The notes: generated by a model not told the origin, from the letters alone. A DNA stretch of 64,000 nt from Lutimonas saemankumensis (GCF_020171465.1 NZ_JAIUZR010000006.1:124001-188000); one strand, 5' to 3'; numbered from the stretch's first letter, positions 52,378 to 61,596 are shown. Translations and numbers: made by a program.

Positions 52378-52863
52378 ATGTTTGTAGATTTTGATACGCT
52401 TGGGCCGGATGCAAGAATATGGATTTATCAGTCTAACAGGGCTTTTACTGATCAGGAACTTGATGCTGTTTCGAACCAGTTGAGATCTTTTGTAGAGGAT
52501 TGGACCCGACATGGTGATGACCTCAAGGCTTCATTTGATATCAGGTATGATCATTTTATCATCCTGGCAGTTGATGAGAACTTTACGCAGGTATCGGGTT
52601 GTTCCATTGATGCTTCCACGCACGTTTTTAAGAACTTCGAACAACAGTTCCAGGTGGAACTGCTAAATAAATTAAACACGGCATTTCGAAATGGAGACCA
52701 TATCAATATAGTCTCCCTTTCTGATTTTCAACGATTTGTTCAGGAAGATAAGATCAAGCCGGATACCCTGGTTTTTAACAACATGGTTCAAAACAAAGGA
52801 CAGTTAGAAAATTCCTGGGAGGTACCTGCAAATAAAAGCTGGCACAGCCGATATTTTAACTAA
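52378..52863 (+). CDS. Conserved protein of unknown function (often mislabelled ABC ATPase)
   Basis: A protein of 161 residues: MFVDFDTLGPDARIWIYQSNRAFTDQELDAVSNQLRSFVEDWTRHGDDLKASFDIRYDHFIILAVDEN, then SGCSIDASTHVFKNFEQQ and WEVPANKSWHSRYF. There is no Walker A, Walker B or ABC signature, so the ABC-transporter ATPase name that I recall being used for similar proteins is not supported. No signal peptide. It is 2 bp from the exonuclease gene and probably co-transcribed with it. Confidence 0.78.
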   Translation: MFVDFDTLGPDARIWIYQSNRAFTDQELDAVSNQLRSFVEDWTRHGDDLKASFDIRYDHFIILAVDENFTQVSGCSIDASTHVFKNFEQQFQVELLNKLNTAFRNGDHINIVSLSDFQRFVQEDKIKPDTLVFNNMVQNKGQLENSWEVPANKSWHSRYFN

Positions 52864-52956
52864 TCTTTTTTAATTTGCAGCAACTTATTTTTTTTGAAAG
52901 ATTTTTCAGAAATCCGGATAAGTTAACTACGAATATTTCATCTTAAAACGTGCTTT

Positions 52957-55863
52957 ATGAATAAGATCATGGTGTTCCTTGCTTTGATTGTTGGTCTGAC
53001 CCTCCAGGCTCAGACAGATCCTTTAAAAACGAAAGATAGTATTGCTCAGGATCAGTGGGTTGATAGTATCATGAAAACCATGAGTGTTGAGCAGAAAATT
53101 GGCCAGTTGTTCATGGTGGCCGCTTACAGTAATAAAGATGAGGCCCACGAAAAATTCATAAGTGACCTGATCACCAAACATCATATTGGTGCCTTGATTT
53201 TCTTTCAGGACCAGGCGGTAAAACAGGTGGAACTTACAAATCGCTATCAAGCTCTTTCAAAAATTCCGCTGTTGATTGGGATTGACGGAGAATGGGGGCT
53301 AAGGATGCGGCTAAAAAACACGGTAGCTTTTCCGTATAACATGGCTTTGGGGGCCATAAGAGATAATCGTCTGCTCTATGATATGGGAAAGCAAATGGGA
53401 AAGCATATGAAAAGAGAAGGAGTACATATTAATTTTGCTCCTGTGGTTGATGTAAATACGAACCCGTTAAATCCTGTGATTGGAAACAGGTCCTACGGAG
53501 AAGATGTGCAGAACGTAACGAGGAAGGCAGTTGCCTTTATGAAAGGGATACAAAGTGAGAATATCATGGCATGTGCCAAACATTTTCCGGGTCATGGGGA
53601 CACCTCACAGGACTCACACAAAACATTACCTTCCGTCAATCATGACAGAGCCAGACTGGATTCTGTTGAGCTCTATCCCTACCGCGAAATTTTTAAAGAA
53701 GGAATTGGAGCAGCCATGGTAGGGCACCTTAGCGTACCTGCCCTGGAACCAAATGAATCGCTGCCCTCTTCTTTGTCTCACAACATCATTACAGGATTGT
53801 TGAAAGAAGAAATGGGATTTAAGGGGTTAGTCGTTACGGATGCATTGAATATGAAAGGTTCGACAAACTTCGCATCCTCAGAAGAAATTAACCTGCAGGC
53901 GATTCTTGCCGGAAATGATCTCCTTGACGTGCCACTTGAAGTTGCAAAATCGATAGAACTCTTTAAAAAAGCCTATTCAAAAGGCGCACTGACAAAAGAA
54001 AGACTGGATGAGTCCGTCAGAAAGATACTGAAAACAAAGTACAGGGCTGGATTGAACAATTATCAACCAATTGCAACCGATAATCTCATGAAGGACCTCA
54101 ATACAATTGAGGATGACCTGATGAACCGCAGGCTCGTGGAAAGTTCGATTACCTTGGTTCAGAATAAAAACGAGGTACTTCCCGTAAGCGATCTCGAAAA
54201 GAACAGAGTAGCCTATATCAAGATCGGTAAACATAACAACCGGACTTTTGTTAAACGATTAAATGATTATACAAAAGTAGATGTGATCACGGCAAGAAGC
54301 CTTTCTGAGTATTTGAATAAGTTAAAAAACTATGAAACTGTTATTGTTGGGTTTCATACCAGTTTAGGAGCCTATGCAAATTATAAGATAGCAGACGATG
54401 AACTTGCCCTTCTTGAAGGAATAGCCGAAAAGCACAAGGTTATTTTGAATGTGTTTGCCAGCCCGTATAGCTTGCTTAAGCTGGAGTCTTATGAACATAT
54501 TGACGGAATCATCGTTTCGTATCAAAACACAGCTTTGGCTCAGGACCTATCGGCCCAGATGATTTTTGGAGCACTTGATATCAAGGGAATGCTCCCGGTA
54601 AACATCAAGGATGAATTTAAGTATGGCTATGGCCTTCAATTATCTTCCATAGACCGTCTGGGATATTCCATTCCCGAGGATGTAGGTCTCGACAGGTCGA
54701 AACTGAAAAAAATTGATTCTGTTGCTGCAATGGTCATCGATTCGGCCATGGCTCCCGGGCTTCATGTTTTAGTTGCACGTCACGGTAAGGTGGTATTTAG
54801 AGAGAGTTACGGTTACTATACCTACGATCAAAAAAAAAAGGTAGACAATAACAGTGTTTATGATTTAGCCTCTGTAACCAAGATCCTGGGAGGTCTTCCC
54901 ATGATCATTAAGGCAGAAGAAGATGGTAAATTTGATCTTGATTCACCATTAGGGGAGTTGATGCCCGTATTGAAAGGAAGTAACAAGGATACCGTAACGG
55001 TGCGGGAAGCCTTGTCTCATTATGCAAAGCTCAAACCCTATATCCCATATTATGAGACCATGGTTGAGGGGGATGATAATACCCCCATGGAGAAATATTT
55101 CAGTTCGAAACCTTCCTCTAAATACAGTATTAAGGTTGCTGAAAACCTCTTTTTAAGAACCGATTACCGAGACACCATTTATAAACTGATTGCTGAGGCA
55201 CCACAAAGGGAGGAGCTGGAATATAAGTACAGTGGTTTACCATTTTATCTTTTTAAGGATTATCTGGAAAAGGCTTATGGCCAATCTCTGGATGAATTGA
55301 ATGCGAACTATTTTTACAAACCTCTCGGGGCTACCACCCTGGTATACAACCCCTTGAATAAGATACCGAAATCGACTATTGTACCCACCGAAGATGATTC
55401 CTTCTTCAGGCATCAATTGCTTCATGGTAACGTACATGACGAAGGTGCGGCCATGATGGGTGGCGTTAGTGGAAATGCCGGACTGTTTGGAAATTCCAAT
55501 GATGTGGCGAAAATGATGCAGATGTATCTTCAAAAGGGTTACTATGGAGGGAAGAGTTACTTCAAACCGGAATCTTTTGACAAGTTCAACAGAAGGTATT
55601 TCGAGGAAAAGGGAGTGAGAAGGGGCTTAGGGTTTGACAAGCCTCAATTGGATGAATCTATGGCCACATGCGGCTGCGTTTCCTTTAAAAGTTTTGGGCA
55701 TAGTGGTTATACCGGTACCTATACTTTTGCAGATCCGGATTCTGGAATCGTTTATGTATTCCTTTCTAACAGAGTGTATCCAACTCGTGAAAACAATAAG
55801 CTCGGAGATGCTGATATAAGAACGGTTGTCCAGGGTTTGATCCAGGAATCCATCATGGATTAA
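52957..55863 (+). CDS. GH3 glycosidase fused to beta-lactamase-like serine hydrolase
   Basis: A secreted protein of 968 residues with signal peptide (MNKIMVFLALIVGLTLQAQ). Residues about 30-370 are a GH3 domain of NagZ type: KHFPGHGDTSQDSHKTLP with the catalytic Asp/His dyad and VVTDALNMKG with the nucleophile Asp. Residues about 370-570 are the GH3 C-terminal-like domain. Residues about 580-968 are a class C beta-lactamase/esterase fold: SVYDLASVTKILGG gives S-x-x-K, YKYSGLPFYLF the YxS/N box, and GHSGYTGTY the third box. It probably trims muropeptides or glycans at the cell wall; the paired activities suggest glucosaminidase with amidase or peptidase. Confidence 0.92.
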   Translation: MNKIMVFLALIVGLTLQAQTDPLKTKDSIAQDQWVDSIMKTMSVEQKIGQLFMVAAYSNKDEAHEKFISDLITKHHIGALIFFQDQAVKQVELTNRYQALSKIPLLIGIDGEWGLRMRLKNTVAFPYNMALGAIRDNRLLYDMGKQMGKHMKREGVHINFAPVVDVNTNPLNPVIGNRSYGEDVQNVTRKAVAFMKGIQSENIMACAKHFPGHGDTSQDSHKTLPSVNHDRARLDSVELYPYREIFKEGIGAAMVGHLSVPALEPNESLPSSLSHNIITGLLKEEMGFKGLVVTDALNMKGSTNFASSEEINLQAILAGNDLLDVPLEVAKSIELFKKAYSKGALTKERLDESVRKILKTKYRAGLNNYQPIATDNLMKDLNTIEDDLMNRRLVESSITLVQNKNEVLPVSDLEKNRVAYIKIGKHNNRTFVKRLNDYTKVDVITARSLSEYLNKLKNYETVIVGFHTSLGAYANYKIADDELALLEGIAEKHKVILNVFASPYSLLKLESYEHIDGIIVSYQNTALAQDLSAQMIFGALDIKGMLPVNIKDEFKYGYGLQLSSIDRLGYSIPEDVGLDRSKLKKIDSVAAMVIDSAMAPGLHVLVARHGKVVFRESYGYYTYDQKKKVDNNSVYDLASVTKILGGLPMIIKAEEDGKFDLDSPLGELMPVLKGSNKDTVTVREALSHYAKLKPYIPYYETMVEGDDNTPMEKYFSSKPSSKYSIKVAENLFLRTDYRDTIYKLIAEAPQREELEYKYSGLPFYLFKDYLEKAYGQSLDELNANYFYKPLGATTLVYNPLNKIPKSTIVPTEDDSFFRHQLLHGNVHDEGAAMMGGVSGNAGLFGNSNDVAKMMQMYLQKGYYGGKSYFKPESFDKFNRRYFEEKGVRRGLGFDKPQLDESMATCGCVSFKSFGHSGYTGTYTFADPDSGIVYVFLSNRVYPTRENNKLGDADIRTVVQGLIQESIMD

Positions 55864-55873
55864 TAAACAAGGC

Positions 55874-56899
55874 CTAACGGGATTTTACATATAGAAATAC
55901 GACCACAAAACTGAACATCAGGTAAAAATAGGCGGCAGTGCTTCCAAGAAGAAGGGATATAACTAAGGCCTGGAAAAGATAAAATAAGGGAAAAATTGTG
56001 ATACCCATTGAAAACCGGTATGTCGCAATAAATTCTTCTTCTGCGATTTTGGGATAAAACTTTCGCCATATCAGTAAGGGGAAAAAGCTATTCACCTGGA
56101 TCAAAGGTTTTAGCAGGTGAAAATCACTTTCAACAGATCTTTCTATTTCCTCTTCATGATGCAATTCACTAATCTTTTGATTTACCTCGTTGGGATGCAG
56201 AAATTCATCCTCTTTGAATTTAGCCGTTATTTTATCATGATGTTCGGTATTTTCAATGTGGGTAATGAGCTTTTTCATGGCATTGCTTACATCTGTTTTC
56301 AACTCAGACGATGCCCCGTTTAAAGCCGTTTCTTTATGATGATCATTGACGATGATGGGTTCGCCAAAAATCAGGTGAACACTGCTGGCATATTTCTTGG
56401 CGTTTGAATAATTAATCCCAATGGGCACAACAACAATTTCCAGGTCCGGATTGGTCTTTAAGGTGCCAAAAATAATTCGGGTGAACCCTTTGCTTAAAAT
56501 TCTTAGTCTTCTTTGAATATTGTGATTTCCTTCGGGAAAAATGAGTACCGTCCCTTTGTTGTTTAAAATTTTATAACATTTCTCAAATACTTCTTCATTC
56601 CTTGAAAGACTGTTGAGCCCGTCTTTGATCCTGTAAATAGGAAGCATGTTCACAGTAGACAGCAGCCATCTGACCAGTTTTTTGTTAAATACATCTGCAC
56701 GCGTTAAAAAATTTAATTCACGTGGAGAAACTGACCCGATCAAAAGGGGGTCTATCAGGGCATTTTGATGATTGGCAACAAACAGGATAGCTTTATCTTT
56801 TGGTACATTTTCTTTACCTGAGACCAGTACTCTTTTGAAATAAAAAGCAAAGCCAGTTCGAATATAGAACTTTACAAAAAGATACCAGAGTTTCTTCAT
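55874..56899 (-). CDS. PlsC-type glycerophosphate acyltransferase
   Basis: A membrane-associated acyltransferase of 341 residues. ANHQNALIDPLL carries the HX5D variant of the HX4D catalytic motif (about residues 43-53), LSTVNMLPIYRIKDG and LIFPEGNHNIQRRLRILSKGFTRII supply the substrate-binding blocks (FPEG). Two or three hydrophobic helices end the protein (GITIFPLFYLFQALVISLLLGSTAAYFYLMFSFVVVFLY). It transfers an acyl chain to (lyso)phosphatidic acid or a related lipid. Its start overlaps the BASS symporter gene by 4 bp, the last gene of the rsmE run. Confidence 0.87.
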   Translation of the reverse strand: MKKLWYLFVKFYIRTGFAFYFKRVLVSGKENVPKDKAILFVANHQNALIDPLLIGSVSPRELNFLTRADVFNKKLVRWLLSTVNMLPIYRIKDGLNSLSRNEEVFEKCYKILNNKGTVLIFPEGNHNIQRRLRILSKGFTRIIFGTLKTNPDLEIVVVPIGINYSNAKKYASSVHLIFGEPIIVNDHHKETALNGASSELKTDVSNAMKKLITHIENTEHHDKITAKFKEDEFLHPNEVNQKISELHHEEEIERSVESDFHLLKPLIQVNSFFPLLIWRKFYPKIAEEEFIATYRFSMGITIFPLFYLFQALVISLLLGSTAAYFYLMFSFVVVFLYVKSR

Positions 56900-57807
56900 C
56901 TTTTATCTTTAACCGTTTTTTCGGACCAAAAATAAGCAATCAAAAGTCCCGAGGCAATATCCCATATTGCCCAGAAGGCCACAAGCAAAGCCATCCCTCC
57001 AAGCCCGTCAAAAAAACTAAATACGAGCAGAAGCCCCAATCCGGAATTCTGTATCCCGGTTTCAATGCTGAGGGTTTTCTGATCAAGATAAGAAAGTTTG
57101 TTCAGCCTGGCGAAATAAAATCCTGTAAGCAGCAAAAGAGTGTTATGCGCAATGACTAAAAAGAAAACATAATGAATGTGTTCCATAAAAATATCCAGGT
57201 TATTGTAAAAGGCTCCTGCGATAAAGGACAGGAATATGATTATAGAAACGGGCTTTAATACCCTGGAGGCTTTGGAAGCGAAATTTGGATGATAATTCTT
57301 AATAACCATACCAAGGATCAGTGGAATTCCAAGTATCAGAAGGACAAAGCGAGCCACTTCAGTGGGGGAGACCTGAACAGATTTTAGGATTTCCTTTGTT
57401 GGCGCGTAAAAACTTCCCCAAATTGCAAAATTTAATGGTGTCATGATAAGGGCCGCAAGCGATGCAAAAGCCGTAAGGCTCACAGATAAGGCGGCATTTC
57501 CACCTGCTAATTTAGTCATGAAGTTCGAAATATTTCCACCCGGACATGCTGCAACCATGACCATTCCCAAGGCCACACTTGGGTAAGGGTTTATTAAAAT
57601 AATCATTAAGAATGTAACCAGGGGAATCAATATAAACTGTGAAATAACACCGACGATAACCGGTTTGGGCGATTTTAAAAGATTCGTAAAATCCGAAACT
57701 TTTATGTCCAGTGCCACCCCGAACATCACCAGAGAAAGCGTCAGGTTCACCACCCACAAATTATCTGAATTAAAATGAATCTGAATGCTGTCTATGGAGT
57801 TTATCAT
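56896..57807 (-). CDS. Bile acid:sodium symporter family (BASS) protein
   Basis: A transporter of 303 residues with about ten helices: LVMFGVALDIKVSDF, MVAACPGGNISNFMTKLAGGNAALSVSLTAFASLAALIMTPLNF (about residues 90-133, the sodium-binding core with the conserved GGNxSN) and IETGIQNSGLGLLLVFSFFD. Bacterial members move pantoate, pyruvate, arsenite-like or steroid compounds; the substrate is not evident. It overlaps the acyltransferase by 4 bp. Confidence 0.9.
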   Translation of the reverse strand: MINSIDSIQIHFNSDNLWVVNLTLSLVMFGVALDIKVSDFTNLLKSPKPVIVGVISQFILIPLVTFLMIILINPYPSVALGMVMVAACPGGNISNFMTKLAGGNAALSVSLTAFASLAALIMTPLNFAIWGSFYAPTKEILKSVQVSPTEVARFVLLILGIPLILGMVIKNYHPNFASKASRVLKPVSIIIFLSFIAGAFYNNLDIFMEHIHYVFFLVIAHNTLLLLTGFYFARLNKLSYLDQKTLSIETGIQNSGLGLLLVFSFFDGLGGMALLVAFWAIWDIASGLLIAYFWSEKTVKDKR

Positions 57808-57825
57808 TGAAATATTTTTAAGGAA

Positions 57826-58500
57826 CTAGTTTTTGAAGGCGAAGGAAATAATGTTAGCACCCATCTGAAGGGCTTTTAACCTGACTTCAGGGGGGTCATT
57901 ATGAACGGATTCATCTTCCCATCCATCGCTGAGATCACTTTCGTAATCATAAAAACAAATGAGCCTTCCTTCATAAAACAGTCCATAGCCCCTGGCTGGT
58001 TTTTTATCATGTTCATGAATCTTTGGAAGACCCTCAAAATCGTAAGATTGATGATAAATAGCATGATCAAAAGGAATTTCAATGAATTCAATTTCAGGAA
58101 AAACTTTTTTCATCTCCCTGCGAATATAACTGTCCAGACCATAATTGTCAGAAATATGAAGAAACCCGCCAGAAATAAGATAATTCCTTATATTATCGAT
58201 TGCATCTTCGGAAAAATACACATTGCCATGTCCTGTCAGAAAGACAATGGGATAATTGAATAATTCCTTGCTCTGAGGTTCAACATTGTCCGGTTTTTCA
58301 TCAATATTGGTTCGGATGTTTTCATTGCAGAACCGTATTAAGTTTGGGATTGCTGTTGGGTTTGCATACCAGTCTCCCCCTCCGTCATATTTTAGAATTC
58401 CAACTTCCTGGGCATAACCGATATTACAGATCATCAATAACAGAAATAAATTCTTTAGCTGTTGAAAGGGCACCAGATTTTTGTTGTTCTTAAGCTTCAT
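57826..58500 (-). CDS. DUF4159 secreted protein
   Basis: A protein of 224 residues with signal peptide ending ...NLFLLLMICNIGYAQ. The DUF4159 pattern is plain: VGILKYDGGGDWYANPTAIPNLIRFCNENI, PIVFLTGHGNVYFSEDAIDNIRNYLISGGFLHISDNYG (a GATase-like strand-loop), and FPEIEFIEIPFDHAIYHQSYDFEGLPKIHEHDKKPARGYGLFYEGRLICFYDYESDLSDGWED. Function unknown; these occur with aerotolerance (Bat) genes elsewhere, which are not seen here. The ATG at 58500 overlaps the end of rsmE by 11 bp. Confidence 0.87.
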   Translation of the reverse strand: MKLKNNKNLVPFQQLKNLFLLLMICNIGYAQEVGILKYDGGGDWYANPTAIPNLIRFCNENIRTNIDEKPDNVEPQSKELFNYPIVFLTGHGNVYFSEDAIDNIRNYLISGGFLHISDNYGLDSYIRREMKKVFPEIEFIEIPFDHAIYHQSYDFEGLPKIHEHDKKPARGYGLFYEGRLICFYDYESDLSDGWEDESVHNDPPEVRLKALQMGANIISFAFKN

Positions 58501-59218
58501 GATTTGATACTTCTTCATTGAAAACGGAAACCGTATGACAGGCAACAATCCCTGCGGTTTCTGTTCTTAACCGGCTTTTTCCAAGACTGACAGGTTTGAT
58601 GTCTAATTTCTGGGCCTCTTCTATTTCTCTGGGAGAAAAATCTCCTTCAGGGCCAATCAATATCAGAATTCTTTTTTTGAAAGGTAAGAAATTCCTGAGG
58701 TTTGTTTTATCCCCTTCCTCACAATGCGCAATCAAACCCAGGTCCCAGTCGCATTTCTTTATAAATTCACGAAAACCCATTGTGGGATTTAATTTGGGCA
58801 GCCTAAATTTAAGCGATTGCTTCATGGCTGAAATAATCACTTTTTCCATGCGTTCGTGCTTAATTTCTTTTCTTTCTGATCGGTCACAGCGAATGGGTGT
58901 AATTTCGTCAATTCCTATTTCAGTGGCCTTTTCCAAAAACCATTCCATTCGATCATTGAGCTTTGTTGGCGCTATTGCAACATGAAGATAATAGAGCCGT
59001 TCTCGGGGTTTTTCTTCAAAATTCCGAATTCGACCCGTACATTTTTTGTCATGAGCCTGTTCGATTTCAACTGAATATAAAAAGCCATTTCCATTTGTGA
59101 TCTGAAGCAGATCCCCAGTTTTTTTTCGCAAAACTTTTACAATATGACGGCTCTCTTCCTTTGAAAAAGTTATGTATTCCTCTGAATTGGATATGTCAGG
59201 ACTATAAAATAATTGCAT
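58490..59218 (-). CDS. rsmE: 16S rRNA (uracil(1498)-N(3))-methyltransferase
   Basis: A SPOUT-class methyltransferase of 242 residues that modifies U1498 of 16S rRNA. The N-terminal PUA-like part has SKEESRHIVKVLRKKTGDLLQITNGNGFLYSVEI; the knot part has IAPTKLNDRMEWFLEKATEIGIDEITPIRCDRSERKEIKHERMEKVIISAMKQSLKF and ILIGPEGDFSPREIEEAQ...VSLGKSRLRTETAGIVA (GPEGG- and LG.RILR-type SAM sites). It is first in a four-gene overlapping run with its own promoter. Confidence 0.95.
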   Translation of the reverse strand: MQLFYSPDISNSEEYITFSKEESRHIVKVLRKKTGDLLQITNGNGFLYSVEIEQAHDKKCTGRIRNFEEKPRERLYYLHVAIAPTKLNDRMEWFLEKATEIGIDEITPIRCDRSERKEIKHERMEKVIISAMKQSLKFRLPKLNPTMGFREFIKKCDWDLGLIAHCEEGDKTNLRNFLPFKKRILILIGPEGDFSPREIEEAQKLDIKPVSLGKSRLRTETAGIVACHTVSVFNEEVSNHEA

Positions 59219-59236
59219 ATGGAATCTAGTGAGTGT

Positions 59237-59266
59237 TAAAAGTAATTAATTCCCCTCACTTTACAA
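59237..59266 (-). promoter_or_regulatory. Promoter of the rsmE run
   Basis: On the minus strand TTG (59266-59264), exactly 19 bp, TACTTTTA (59244-59237, one mismatch to TAnnTTTG). The start codon of rsmE is 19 bp beyond the box. Confidence 0.6.
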
Positions 59267-59273
59267 TCAATGA

Positions 59274-60401
59274 TCATTTTTTAGCGATGTCCTTTCTCAT
59301 GGTACATCTCCTTTTATGAATTTCGGGTTTGAAATTTTTCCAGATGAGCTGAATGTCTTTATTCTCCTCAAGTTCAGGTGTGATAATCATTTTTGAAACA
59401 CCCTTTTGACTGTAGGTTTTAAAAAATTCGTCAAATACAATGGCTGTAACTCCCTTTTTCTGGTATTCGGGAGCTATCCCGATGAGGAAAAAGACAGAGG
59501 ACTTGGAGTATTTTTTTGCATACAAAAGATGAAGGAATCCTGTCGGGAACAACTTTCCGTTCGCCTTTTGGAGTGCTCTGGCAAATGAAGGCATGGTTAT
59601 GGAAAAGGTTACAAGCTTACCATTTTCATCAACAATGAACTTAATGTATTCGGGATTTACAAAACTTATAAACTTCTTTTTTAAATAAGCGATTTGTTTG
59701 TCGCTTACCGGAACAAAAGAAGATAATCTCGCATAAGAGGTATTAAAAAGTTCAAACATTTCTTCAACATAGGGCAGGACCTCTTTTGAAGATTTGAAAT
59801 TTATGGCCTTGAGTTTATACCTCCTTTTGATCAATGAGGCATATTTCTGATATTTTTCAATATCCACGTCTTCCAGTTTGAAATTTGTTTCCAGAAATTT
59901 TTGCCCTGGAACCAGGCCTAGTTTTTTAAAATGTTCAGCATAGTATGGATAATTATACCAGGTTACCATGGTACTCAAAATATCAAATCCTTCCGTAAGG
60001 ACCCCAACCTTATCCAGATTAGAGAATCCAAGAGGCCCTTCAATAAAATCAAGGTTCGCTTCTTTTCCTATTTCTTCAACTTTATCAAGTAAAGCCTTGC
60101 TCACTGACAGGTCATCGATAAAATCGATCCAGCCAAAACGCATTCGTCTGACTTTTTGCTGATTGACTTCAAGATTATTGATAATTGCGGCTACCCTTCC
60201 AACGATCTCCTCACCTTTCATCGCAAGAAAAAATCGAGCATCAGCATGTTCAAAAACAGGGTTGGTAGCTTTGTCAAAACTGGCTACTTCCTGGTTAATG
60301 ATAGGCGGTACCCAGTAGGGATTTCCCTTGTATAATCTAAATGGGAATTTTACAAATTCCTTGAGCTCCTGATTTGTCGAAATCTCCTTAATTTGAATCA
60401 T
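59274..60401 (-). CDS. GNAT-like acyltransferase, two-unit
   Basis: A protein of 375 residues that looks like an acetyltransferase-fold protein, possibly with two GNAT units. The first part has FPFRLYKGNPYWVPPIINQEVASFDKATNPVFEHADARFFLAMKGEEIVGRVAAI, IDFIEGPLGFSNLDKVGVLTEGFD; the second part has FIVDENGKLVTFSITMPSFARALQKANGKLFPTGFLHLLYAKKYSKSSVFFLIGIAPEYQKKGVTAIVFDEFFKTYSQKG, where the Q/RxxGxT-type loop and following helix are the acyl-CoA-binding segment. The substrate is unknown; similar proteins are annotated only as GNAT family. An exact -7 box ends 4 bp before the ATG. Confidence 0.75.
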   Translation of the reverse strand: MIQIKEISTNQELKEFVKFPFRLYKGNPYWVPPIINQEVASFDKATNPVFEHADARFFLAMKGEEIVGRVAAIINNLEVNQQKVRRMRFGWIDFIDDLSVSKALLDKVEEIGKEANLDFIEGPLGFSNLDKVGVLTEGFDILSTMVTWYNYPYYAEHFKKLGLVPGQKFLETNFKLEDVDIEKYQKYASLIKRRYKLKAINFKSSKEVLPYVEEMFELFNTSYARLSSFVPVSDKQIAYLKKKFISFVNPEYIKFIVDENGKLVTFSITMPSFARALQKANGKLFPTGFLHLLYAKKYSKSSVFFLIGIAPEYQKKGVTAIVFDEFFKTYSQKGVSKMIITPELEENKDIQLIWKNFKPEIHKRRCTMRKDIAKK

Positions 60402-60405
60402 TCGG

Positions 60406-60413
60406 CAAAATTA
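60406..60413 (-). promoter_or_regulatory. -7 promoter box of the GNAT-like gene, possible leaderless start
   Basis: On the minus strand TAATTTTG matches TAnnTTTG exactly and ends 4 bp before the ATG at 60401, the same spacing as at ygiQ and recR. Confidence 0.5.
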
Positions 60414-60428
60414 GTGGATTTCTAATTT

Positions 60429-61577
60429 TTATCCTGATTTTTTTTGGGCTTTTTCTCGTTGTTTTCTTTCTTTTTCGGCTTGTTTACTCGCCTTTTTTCT
60501 GGCTTTCTGAGCTTTTTTATTCACGGGAGCCTGCAGTTCTCTGGTTTTTACTTTTGCACTTTTAACCTCTCTCATCTTGCCATTATTGGAAGATTTGTTC
60601 CCGGCAAACAGGCCAAAAGTAATGGTATCAAAGAAACTTTTCTTTTGTTTAGGAACATTGATTTCGTCGTTTTCAGGCTTGGTCACAATAACCTGGTCTT
60701 TGTGTTTATCCAGCCTCCAGGAAACGCCACCGCCGAATAAATAGGTGTTGTCCCCTCTGGAGTCTACTATGATACGGCCCGAAAAATCAACTTGCATGTT
60801 CGGATTGACCAGGTAAGCACCTCCGGCTCCGAATTGAAAATCATTGGGAACATTTTTTCTGAAAAACCCTTGATTTTCACCAAAAATCGACCAGTTTTCA
60901 AATAAGGAATAGGTCACGGTAATGATATATGAATTTTCGGCTTCATTGGTAAAAGCCTTGTCGGCAATAAAATTAAGAAGAACGATCAGTCGTTCTGAAA
61001 GATCGTTTTGGGTATAAATGGCAAATCTTGGGCTGATTCCTTCAGGGTTCTTATGAAGGTCCGTCAGTAAGTTTGTATTCAGCCCGGCATAGACGCCAAC
61101 AGCAGGTATAAGCCTTTTTTTATCAAAACTATGTCTGGCCTTCCAGCTGCGTATCTCTTTTGATTTATCCGCGTATTCTGGTTTGTAAACAAGGTATTTT
61201 GCTCCAAGGGTAAGTTTACTGAATCCGAAGCCGGAATCACTGTAAACTGCCGGCCTGGTGTAATCTCTGTTTTCACTGACCACTGCCATGTCCAGATTAA
61301 ATTCAAGCTTTTCGAAGAACTGTCCCGTTCTTAGCATGATATCCGAACCAAAACTTGATGAACTATAAGTAATGGTTTGTTCCAGGATTGGATCCCAATA
61401 CTCGAATCTCCCTACATTTTTATAAAATAATCCACCCTCAACCTGATATACCTTGGTACCTACGCTATAGGGACTATCCGAAAATCCAGGCCGTCGGGAA
61501 TTGATGACCTCTGTGTATTGTGCATGGCAGATTTGTGTCAAAAGTATGACAAGTAGGGAGCTAAGAAAAGATTTCAT
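60429..61577 (-). CDS. Outer-membrane beta-barrel protein with basic C-terminal tail
   Basis: A protein of 382 residues. After a signal peptide (MKSFLSSLLVILLTQICHAQ) there are about 270 residues of alternating strand pattern resembling porin/phenol-pathway 'transporter' barrels: RPGFSDSPYSVGTKVYQVEGGLFYKN, FGFSKLTLGAKYLVYKP, RLIPAVGVYAGLNTNLLTD, WSIFGENQGFFRKN, FGAGGAYLVNPNMQVDFSGRI. The last ~90 residues are not barrel-like and end in a Lys/Arg-rich helix (NKKAQKARKKASKQAEKER, then KQREKAQKKSG). The ATG at 61577 was chosen over a TTG at 61583. Function unknown. Confidence 0.72.
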   Translation of the reverse strand: MKSFLSSLLVILLTQICHAQYTEVINSRRPGFSDSPYSVGTKVYQVEGGLFYKNVGRFEYWDPILEQTITYSSSSFGSDIMLRTGQFFEKLEFNLDMAVVSENRDYTRPAVYSDSGFGFSKLTLGAKYLVYKPEYADKSKEIRSWKARHSFDKKRLIPAVGVYAGLNTNLLTDLHKNPEGISPRFAIYTQNDLSERLIVLLNFIADKAFTNEAENSYIITVTYSLFENWSIFGENQGFFRKNVPNDFQFGAGGAYLVNPNMQVDFSGRIIVDSRGDNTYLFGGGVSWRLDKHKDQVIVTKPENDEINVPKQKKSFFDTITFGLFAGNKSSNNGKMREVKSAKVKTRELQAPVNKKAQKARKKASKQAEKERKQREKAQKKSG

Positions 61578-61596
61578 GTTCAACTTAATATATGAT

